This document shows positions 55,445-64,000 of a stretch of DNA of 64,000 nt, one piece after another (within the stretch, counting starts at the first letter, position 1; every line of letters begins with the position of its first letter). The DNA comes from Cynocephalus volans. Taxonomy: Eukaryota; Chordata; Mammalia; Dermoptera; Cynocephalidae. The stretch spans positions 46,797,427 through 46,861,426 of the forward strand of contig NC_084472.1 of the NCBI RefSeq assembly GCF_027409185.1, read 5' to 3'. Below the pieces are notes generated by a model. That model saw nothing but the letters and a program-made list of their open reading frames with translations, made no database searches and was not told where the DNA came from. A program made the position numbers and the translations under genes.

Positions 55445-57275
55445 ATCTTTACACTGCTCCTGTGGGATTCAAAGTCTCAGACAGGAAGTTCATTTTGGTC
55501 ATATCTGGTTCATTTCCTAATGCCAGGGATGGGGAAGCTGCTCCTCTCAGCTTCCACAGCAGGAGGTAGAGACTTGCATCCCAGCTATACCACTGCAGTA
55601 GGGAAGTCACCCAATAGGAGGTTTTTGTTGTGATTGCTGAGCAGACAAAATGACAACAGATGTTCACTACATTATCAATTCTGTAACTTTCCTTTTCACT
55701 CACCCCTATGCTTTGAAGATTTCTTCATGTTAAGTATAGGTGTACCCCTTTTTAATTGCTAAATGATTAAATTCTTAATGAATATATCTCAAAATGTGAT
55801 TTGTCTGGGTCTTTCATACCCACCCCAAATGGGCCTAACTCATCAAGGAGTTTCCAAGCATTTTTCTCTTCTATGTGCTAACCATGACTTCGACGTATTT
55901 AACTTCCTAGGTTTAAGCCAAAGCATGCCAATTTCTAGTGTCAAAGGTCTGGCTACAGAGTGACTTACAGTTCATCATGCTACCGTTTTCTGAGTTTGTC
56001 TTTCAGATACACAGAAAAATCTGCACCTGTGTAGTCCCAATCCTGGGGCTTCGTAAGACCAAATCATAAAGGTATTTCGTTTTAGACAGTAAAAATATTA
56101 CTGTATTCTAAATAATTTTTTAAAGAGTTAAATGCTAACAGATAAAGGAAAAGGGAGCCATAATTTGTTTTGCAACTGTTACATACTAGTAACTGCATAA
56201 GGAGCATTCGTTATCTTGCTTCATTGAGAGGAGCTGTTTTATGAGTAGGGGTCTTGCCTGGCTTGACCCACATTGATAAGCTGGGTGGGTGGCATTGGCT
56301 ACTATAAATACGCTACTCTGGCAATTTCCTGTAGGGCTCAGGTGTAATGATGAACTCCACGGTCAGGTAGATTTGCCTGTGAAGACCGAGTAATAGTTTA
56401 GGGATGGCCAGTCACCACAGGTTAAAGCAAAGGGGTTCAGAATCCAGATGCTGAAGATGAAATATGCCAGCTAATACATAGTGACCAGAGGTAACAGATA
56501 GGCAGAAACCAGAAGTGCAGAGAGGAAAGGCAGGTAACAGTTCGGTCCAATGAGATGGGCACAATGCACAGATACCTTGGGGAGGCTAAGCCAGTTAAGG
56601 TCATGCATTTAGAAAATGAAGGAAGTGCCTTGAGCCAGTTTCCTGGTTTGTAGACTTAAATATGGCAAGTTGGAGCAGGTTTCCAAATGAATCATTTCTC
56701 TTTCTTCCCCTCCATGGGCTAAGGATGGGCTTGCCATATCTGTCTGGTTTGTGTTCCGGGGCTTACCGCAAAATTGTGTTCCTCGGTCCCCTGATCTCCC
56801 CTCCCTTAGCACGCCTACCCGAAATATTTCATAGCTGATTTGAGAACCACGCCTTCTGTACAGCCCTCACTCATGTTCACCATGTTGTTCCCGTACAGCA
56901 GTTACAAGAAGAAAGTGGCACACGAGAAGGAAGGTGCATAGGACAAGTTGATGTCAGTTTCCTGGGAGAAACTCACTGTCTGCTTTTCTGGGAGCTGCGC
57001 TTTTAATTCAGGCTTGCCCTGAAAACCAAGGCTGGCCCTGGAAAACTTCTGAAGTACCAGGACTTTCCAGTGGGTACCCCACGGTCAATGAGCAACCGTG
57101 TTACCTTGAACATATCCTGTTCCTCACCCTCCACTCCCAATAGAGGAAGGTGGCAGCTGCACAGATTCACCCTGGAGCATTTAGTGACTTACATATCACC
57201 TCTCTTTGGGATATGTATTTGTTTATTTATTTTTCTAAAGGGATGTAGAGTCAGAGACAATATGTCTTATTCCTT
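55445..57275. other. No recognised feature
   Basis: 1.8 kb without a repeat family or exon I can name. ORFs are short and overlapping. Confidence 0.4.
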
Positions 57276-57277
57276 AT

Positions 57278-57400
57278 AATGTTGGGTTCTGGAGTAAAAC
57301 GCATCTGCTGCTTTGAATCTGTATGACCTTGGGCAAGTTACTTAACTTTTCTAAGCACAGATTTGCTGATCTGTATCATGGGAAAAGCAACTGTACTCTC
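57278..57400 (+). mobile_element. MIR SINE
   Basis: 'ttgaatctgtatgaccttgg', 'gcaagttacttaacttttct' and 'gatctgtatcatgggaaaag' are the sense MIR core. Confidence 0.85.
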
Positions 57401-57404
57401 CCTG

Positions 57405-58845
57405 TAGAGGGAAAGTGCAGGTTTAGTGCCCACCCCTTATTTCAGGACTGGCTTCTGCTTTGAATCTCTATTTTCTTATCCCCTCTGTTGAGCCATGTTG
57501 AAAATCCTAGTAGGATCTGGACTTTTCTTTCTCTTTCCTCCCTAACTGTAGAGTACCCTTTTGTCCTAAGCAGGAACTGGCCTGTTTACTTTCCTTTGGT
57601 CACTATTTTGACTTTTCAAAGCCAAATATGCCTCCCAGAAGTAGGCCCCTATAATTCAAAACAGGAGAAAAAGCAAAAAGGTCTCAGTCACTGAAGGAAC
57701 ACCAGTTTCCTGTTCAGTGGAACCATTTGCCATGTCCCACGGTGGCAGTATTTTTCCCTATGGGGGCTATTACTACTAAGTCAACATAGGTCAAAGCTAT
57801 AGGAGAATAAAGACAGACGCCCTCCCAAGTTCATTTTCTGTTTCCTAAACCTAAATCTTCCTACTACGAGAGAGAGCACCATATATTAATTGCTGGTCAA
57901 GAACATTCCACATACTTTTGGACAGCACCTCATCCTTGCAAGCAATTGTCTACAAGACGGTGGTCTAATTGTTTCTTCAACAGGCTAATCTGCTGTTTTA
58001 AAAGGGCAGTCATTCCTAAAGATGAGAAATATAATAAGACCAGTAAATCCTGATGTCTACTGTAAATTAGTTCCTTGGTTAGAAACAATGTTGTGGGATA
58101 TATTGAACATGAATAGGCATTCAGTAAGTCCAGGATGGTGGTGTTGGGAGAAGTGTGGTGAGCGGCAAAGCATACACGCATCCAGAAGTATCTATTCCTG
58201 TGAGAATTCCTGTTTTTAATCGCAGAGCTCTGATGTACCCAACCTACCATCAGATAGGGCTCTTGGCCACCCGGATCATGGTACCATATTGGAGGCAGTA
58301 TTGGTTGTTGCTGTTGGCAAATTGGGCACTGGGGATTGAAACACTAAAAAGAATGCACATTAGTGATATTAGTCTTTCTATAATGTCTAAACAATCTATT
58401 GAAAAGGATAGAAATTTCGTTATCTTCTTGTTCTGGTTTTTGGATGTATTCACCGTAGCAGGACATAGCTTTGGTTGAGAATCATTGAATATTTCATTAG
58501 TCTCTATCTTCACTAACCAGAATATGTTTGTGAAACTTTGTAGTTTCAAAACAAGTTCTTCCTTTTTAATAGAGAATACTATATTAGGAAAATGTTTTTT
58601 TTTTTAAAATTTGGCATAAGCCTTTCCCCAATCCTTATATCCTTCCTCACTAAAATTCAGTGGCCGCAAACGAGAATGTCTGATCTCATACAATACCCCA
58701 CTGTATTTAGTTTTGTTGGTTTTAATTACCACCTAAGACATTATTAATGGAGTTTTGAAAGAACTGGTGTCCTGAGTTTTAGTCCTTCTTCAGCTTATAA
58801 CAGGTAATCTAGGAGTTGTAGCAAAGATATTTCAATGAGTAAATT
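57405..58845. other. No recognised feature
   Basis: No named repeat. A T10 run is at 58,594-58,605. Opposed ORFs at 57,930-58,549 have no known domain. Confidence 0.4.
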
Positions 58846-58849
58846 TTTA

Positions 58850-60830
58850 TTATTTCTATATCTGTAGTCACAACCTCCTTTTTCTTATTGTTTGGTCGTT
58901 TGTACCTTTTATTAGTCTTTCCAGAAATTTGTCAGTGTTATTAGACTTTTCTTACACACAGACACAAAATCTTACTTTAATTAAGCATTATTTTTTGGTC
59001 TTCTTTAAATGTTTCCCCCCCTCTGTTTTTACTATGTCGAATCTTATTTTGTCTTAGATTTACTTCATTACTGTTTATCAAACATTTATTTCACTGTCAT
59101 TCATGCCTAGGTAGTTCACAACCCTTTACAATATTACTTTTTATCTAATGGCTTATCTAAAAATAATTGTTTTTGTTTCCATACATATCAAATAATCCAG
59201 CTATGTTTTTGTTACTTTTTTCAATTTTTTTTTGTAAAACAATATGAGAATATAGTCTGTCTTATGATGATTATTTGCAATTATTTGACATTTCCTTTGT
59301 TATTTAATAATTTTTGGTTTAAAAAAATCTTACAGGTGCTCTAGAAGGATCATATTCTGTATTTTTGTAAGAATATTGTTCAAATATCTAGTTATGTTTG
59401 TTTTTTGTCTGCTTGATCTATCATTTTTGGGCATAGGTGTGTTAAAATCATCAACTATAATGTATTTATAGATTTAGCTATTTTCTTCTGTAATTCTATC
59501 CATTGCTGCACAATGTGTTATAAAATTATATTATTGGTACTTATTTATTATTGATTATGATATCTTATAATACTTTTTCTTTTACCATTAGAAAACTTGC
59601 TTGAGTTATTTTAGTATATTATTCGTCCATTTTGTGTTGCTATAACAAAATATGTGGAAGTGGGTAATTTATAAAGAAAAATGAAATTTATTGCTTACAG
59701 TTTCTGAGGCTGGGAAATCCAAAGTCCTTCTGGTGGTGGTGACAGTGACCCAAGGGTCTCACATTGCTAGATGGTGGAAGCAGAGAGAGCAAGAGAGAGA
59801 GCAATACAGTTTCTCCTCTTTTCTTAAAGCCCTCAGAACCATGCTCGGACCACCATTTTTAATCCATTCACTACGGCATGGTCCTACAATCCAATCACCT
59901 CTTCAAGGCCCTACCTTTCAATTACCATAATAGGATTTCCCACCCTCTGTGTATTTCCCACAGTCACAGTGGGGGACAAGTTCCTAATACATAATACTTG
60001 GGGGACACAATTCAAGCTTCAGGGAGTTTTGGGGGGACATAATTCAATCCACTACAGTATGCTTATTGTAAATACTGCCAGTTAAGTGTTTTGTTTTTTT
60101 GTTTGTTTCATATTTGCCTGGAGTATTTTTTTTAAAATCTTTTCATTTTCAACATCTATGTGCCCCATTTTTTTTGTCTTCTGTAAACAATGATACATTC
60201 TTTTAAAAAATCAGTTCTAAAATCTTATTTTAATTATTGAGTTAATTATTTTATTTATTATAATTAAGTAATGTATTAAGACATTTATGACATTTGTGAG
60301 CTTGAGTTTGTCTTTTCTTTTTTCTATGCTTACTTGTTTTTCTATTTTGCTGTCACCTATTGGAAAGAAGAAAAATTTTTGTTAGTTTTTTCTTTTTTCT
60401 AAAATATATATATATATTTTGAGAAAAAAAATATATATTTCGTAGTTTCTGAGAGTTATCGCTAATCGCTAAGAGCCATACACCCATTTTTCTGCTATCA
60501 GTGTTTTAGGCTTATCACTAACAGTGCCTTCACGCCAGACACAATAAGAACTTTACTAAATTTTTTGCCCTTCTGTTCTCTTCTCCTGCTCCAGATCGCT
60601 TGTACTATTTGGAATTTTATTTTTGGATGGTTATCATTGTATATATATTTGTATTTATTTACTTAGATATTTCCTTTATTTAAACGTATTTGTTTATATA
60701 TCTCATTGCTTCCTTTCAGATTAATTTTTTTGCTTACAGGCATACTTTTAGGTCCTGGTATGACTGAAAATATCTTTATTTCACTTCCCACATAAAAATG
60801 AAAACATAAAAGGTATTCTTTAAAAAAAAA
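58850..60830 (-). mobile_element. Old L1 (L1M/HAL1-like), antisense, split by LTR
   Basis: Antisense L1 endonuclease/ORF region: 'ctgcttgatctatcattttt', 'gtgttaaaatcatcaactat', then after the LTR 'tcaacatctatgtgcccc' and 'gaaaatatctttatttcact'. Very AT-rich, frames lost. Confidence 0.6.
59618..60056 (-). mobile_element. MaLR LTR (MST-like) nested in L1
   Basis: 'attattcgtccattttgtgt', 'gtgggtaatttataaagaaa', 'tccaatcacctcttcaaggc' and the right end 'aattcaatccactaca' are the reversed MaLR LTR. The flanks share GTAT (59,614-59,617 and 60,057-60,060), 4 of the expected 5 TSD bases matching. An extra 'gggggacacaattcaagctt' next to 'ggggggacataattcaatcc' shows an internal duplication near the end. 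Confidence 0.85.
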
Positions 60831-60854
60831 CTTTACATATGCTCTTTTACTTAA

Positions 60855-61008
60855 TTTTATTTTTAATTGACAAGTAATAATTATATATATTTATGGGGTA
60901 CACTGTGATGTTTTGATATGTTTATGTTGTTGAATGATTACATCAAACTCATTAACATATATATCACCTCACATACTTAGCTTTTTGTGTGAGAGCATTT
61001 AAAATGTA
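60855..61008 (-). mobile_element. L1MA-type 3' end, antisense
   Basis: 'ttatggggtacactgtgatg', 'ttttgatatgtttatgttg' and 'catatatatcacctcacata' match the antisense L1MA-type 3' end. It is cut off at about 61,008 by the next L1. Confidence 0.7.
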
Positions 61009-61234
61009 CGTTTTATTTTTATTTTATTTTATTATTTTTTTAAAATTTATTTTATTTATTTATTTATTTATTTATTTTAATTTTATTATGTCGATATACA
61101 TTGTGGCTGATTATTGTTGCCCATCACCAAAACCTCCCACCCTCCTCCCCCCCAACAATGTCCTTTCTGTTTGCTTGTCATATCAACTTCAAGTAATTGT
61201 GGTTGTTATATCTTCTTCCTCCCCCCGTTTTTTT

Positions 61235-61237
<3 letters not shown>

Positions 61238-61278
<41 letters not shown>
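61238..61278. repeat. (GT)n microsatellite in L1 3' untranslated region
   Basis: About 19-20 perfect GT units between a T-rich run and the ORF2 stop. Confidence 0.95.
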
Positions 61279-61281
<3 letters not shown>

Positions 61282-61294
61282 TATATATTAATTT

Positions 61295-64000
61295 TTAGCT
61301 CCCACCAATAAGTGAGAACATGTGGTATTTTTCTTTCTGTGCCTGACTTGTTTCACTTAATATAATTCTCTCAAGGTCCATCCATGTTGTTGCAAATGGC
61401 AGTATTCTATTCGTTTTTATAGCTGAGTAGTATTCCATTGTGTAGATGTACCACATTTTCCGTATCCACTCATCTGATGGTGGACATTTGGGCTGGTTCC
61501 AACTCTTGGCTATTGTAAAGAGTGCTGCAATGAACATTGGGGAACAGGTATACCTTCGACTTGATGATTTCCATTCCTCTGGGTATATTCCCTACAGTGG
61601 GATAGCTGGGTCGTATGGTAGATCTATCTGCAATTGTTTGAGGAACCTCCATCCCATCTTCCATAGAGGCTGCACCATTTTGCAGTCCCACCAACAATGT
61701 ATAAGAGTTCCTTTTTCTCCACAACCTCACCAGCATTTATCGTTCAGAGTCTTTTGGATTTTAACCATCCTGACTGGGGTTAGATGGTATCTCAGTGTGG
61801 TTTTGATTGGCATTTCCCGGATGCTGAGTGAGGTTGAGCATTTTTTCATATGTCTGTTGGCCATTTGTATATCTTCCTCAGAGAAATGCCTACTTAGCTT
61901 TTTTGCCCATTTTTTAATTGGGTTGCTTGCTTTTTTCTTGTAAAGTTGTTTGAGTTCCTTATATATTCTGGATATTAATCCTTTGTCAGATGTATATTTT
62001 GCAAATATTTTCTCCCACTCTGTTGGTTGTCTTTAACTCTGTTAATTGTTTCTTTTGCTGTGCAGAAGCTTTTTAGTTTGATATAATCCCATTTGTTTAT
62101 TTTTCCTTTGGTTGCCCGTGCTTTTGGGGTCATATTCATGAAGTCTGTGCCCAGTCCTATTTCCTGAATGTTTCTCCTATGTTTTCTTTAAGAAGTTTTA
62201 TTGTTTCAGGGTGTATATTTAAATCCTTAATCCGTTTTGAGTTGATTTTAGTATATGGTGAGAGGTTTGGATCTAGTTTCATTCTCCTGCATATGGATAT
62301 CCAGTTATCCCAGCACCATTTGCTGAAGAGGCAGTCTCTTCGCCAGTGAATAGGCTTGGTGCCTTTGTCAAAGATCAGATGGCAGTAAGTGTGTGGGTTG
62401 ATTTCTGGATTCTCTATTCTATTCCATTGATCAGTGTGTCTGTTTTTATGCCAGTACCATACTGTTTTGGTTATTGTAGCTTTGTAGTATAGCTTAAAGT
62501 CAGGTAGTGTTATGCCTCCAGCTTTATTTTTTTTGCTCAGCATTGCTTTGGCTATGTGTGATCTTTTATTATTCCATATAAATGTCTGGATAGTTTTTTT
62601 CATTTCTGAGAAAAATGTCTTTGGAATTTTGATGGGGATTGCATTGAATTTGTATATCACTTTGGGTAGTATGGACATTTTCACTATGTTGATTCTTCCA
62701 ATCCAAGAGCATGGGATATCTTTCCATCTTCTTGTATCCTCTCTAATTTCTCTCAGCAGTGGTTTGTAGTTCTCATTATAGAGATTTTTCACCTCCTTGG
62801 TTAACTCAATTCCTAAGTATTTTATTCTTTTGGTGGCTATTGTAAATGGGCAGGCTTTCTTGATTTCTCGTTCTGCATGTTCACTATTGGAGAAAAGAAA
62901 TGCTACTCATTTTGGGGTGTTGATTTTGTATCCTGCTACTGTGCTGAAATCATTTTTCAATTCCAAGAGTTCTTTTTTAGAGGCTTTAGGCTGTTCGATA
63001 TATAGGATCATGTCATCTGCAAACAGGGACAGTTTGACTTCATCTTTTCTAATCTGGATGCCCTTTATTTCCTTCTCTTCTCTGATTGCTCTGGCTAATA
63101 CTTCCAACACTATGTTGAATAGGAGTGGTGAGAGTGGGCATCCTTGTCTAGTTCCTGTTCTTAAAGGAAAGGCTTTCAGCTTTTCCCCATTCAGGATGAT
63201 ATTGGCACTGGTTTTGTCATATATGGCTTTAATTATGTTGAGATACTTTCCCTCTGTACCTAACTTATAGAAGGTCTTTGTCATGAATGAGTGCTGAACT
63301 TTATCAAATGCTTTTTCAGCATCTATAGAGATGATCATATGGTCCTTGTGTTTGACTTTATTAATATGGTGTATCACATTTATTGATTTGTGTATGTTGA
63401 ACCAACCTTGCATCCCTGGGATGAATCCCACTTGATCGTGGTGAATAATTTTACATATGTGTTGCTGTATTCTGTTTGCTAGTATTTTAGTGAGGTTTTT
63501 GCATCTATATTCATCAAGGATATCGGCCTGTAGTTTTCTTTTTTGGTTATATCTTTACCTGGTTTTGGTACCAGGATGATGTTTGCTTCATAGAATGAGT
63601 TTGGGAGATTTGCATCTGTTTCAATCTTTTGGAATAGTTTGTAAAGAATCGGTGTCAATTCCTCTTTGAATGTTTGGTAAAATTCTGCTGTGAATCCATC
63701 TGGTCCTGGGCTTTTCTTTGTTGGGAGCCTTCTGATAACAGCTTCAATCTCCTTTATTGTTATTGGTCTGTTCAAATTTTCTATTTCTTCATGGTTCAGT
63801 TTTGGGAGCTTGTGCGTGTCCAGAAATTTATCCATTTCCTCCAGATTTTCAAATTTATTGGCGTATAGTTGTTTATAGTAGTCTCATATGATTCCTTGTA
63901 TTTCAGATGAATCAGTTGTAATATCGCCTTTTTCATTTCTAATTTTTGTTATTTGAGTCTTCTTTCTTCTTTTTTTTGTTAGCCATGCTAACGGTTTGTC
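61295..64000 (-). pseudogene. L1 ORF2 C-terminal two-thirds (broken, partial)
   Basis: Endonuclease/reverse transcriptase of LINE-1. The stop codon is at 61,295-61,297. The conserved C-terminal 'MFSLIGGS' end, 'YYSAIKTNRI' and 'LPFATTWMDLE' are visible. RT motifs are intact further up: '[15 protein letters not shown]' (near 63,760), '[16 protein letters not shown]' (near 63,150) and the catalytic F-A-D-D box at 63,012-63,023. Counting from FADD to the stop gives about 576 codons, the spacing of full-length mammalian ORF2 (about 1,275 aa), so this stretch starts near residue 375. The endonuclease domain would lie outside. The frame changes between 61,295-61,537, 61,470-61,736, 62,157-62,792, 62,907-63,431 and 63,479-63,835, so it is not functional. 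Confidence 0.9.

Larger units (their letters stand above)
61009..64000 (-). mobile_element. Younger L1, 3' part, running off the right edge
   Basis: The T/A-rich block 61,009-61,080 is the element's A-rich tail (TTTA-type units). The 3' untranslated region (61,081-61,294) holds two polypurine tracts on the L1 strand (about 61,133-61,156 and 61,212-61,228) and a GT microsatellite. ORF2 begins leftward at 61,295. This is the least decayed L1 in the window and lies in the 3' end of an older L1MA. Its 5' part is outside the window. Confidence 0.85.

Noticed and set aside
61446..61943. 165-codon plus-strand ORF
   Set aside because: It is antisense to L1 ORF2, as are the plus-strand ORFs at 62,512-63,270. 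Long antisense ORFs are common in AT-biased L1.
1..64000. CRISPR arrays, bacterial operons, tRNA or rRNA genes, viral genes
   Set aside because: None seen. Regular short repeats are microsatellites, and the retroviral traces are LTRs without internal genes.

Overview
This window looks like non-coding nuclear DNA from a placental mammal. No open reading frame resembles a host protein-coding exon, and I see no tRNA, rRNA, snRNA, CRISPR array or bacterial-type feature. All protein similarity I recognise belongs to LINE reverse transcriptases. The most informative host marker is a dimeric tRNA-derived SINE at 27,933-28,118 (minus strand). Its two tRNA-Ile-like monomers resemble the CYN SINEs known from colugos (Dermoptera). 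I therefore favour a colugo such as Galeopterus, but this rests on memory of the family and was not searched. MIR, L2, L3, MaLR and ERVL LTRs, MER5A and MER20 fit any eutherian.

Layout. 1-9 kb: an L1 3' end, L2 and MIR fragments, then a cluster of MaLR LTRs, one split by an ERVL-type LTR. 10-13 kb: MER5A and another hAT element, an L1M 3' end, and an unusually long L3/CR1 relic. 15.8-16.4 kb: a 541-bp composite retroelement bounded by a perfect 16-bp target site duplication (TSD). 18.9-19.0 kb: a large TA/GT/CA microsatellite. 22.9-25.2 kb: an L1 with a 5' inversion (twin priming). 27-30 kb: an old L1 carrying the nested SINE and a nested ERVL LTR. 36.2-37.1 kb: two MaLR LTRs head to head. 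38.5 kb: MER20. 40-43 kb: further MaLR LTRs. 49-53 kb: hAT, L1M, a solo LTR and MIRs, plus a short patch that looks copied from 2.3 kb upstream next to a perfect hairpin. 53-55.4 kb: two L2 copies. 58.8-64 kb: stacked minus-strand L1s, ending in a fairly well preserved L1 whose ORF2 runs off the right edge.

The window reads as a time-ordered pile of insertions: L3, L2 and MIR; then L1M, hAT and MaLR/ERVL; then younger L1 and the lineage SINE. Several layers can be ordered from TSDs and interrupted elements. I found no convincing new functional system. The best candidate for something undescribed is the composite element at 15,832-16,372. The stretches marked 'nothing recognised' may hold undetected exons or regulatory elements, because only visual comparison with remembered repeat families was possible. 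Strand and family names of very old repeats are approximate.
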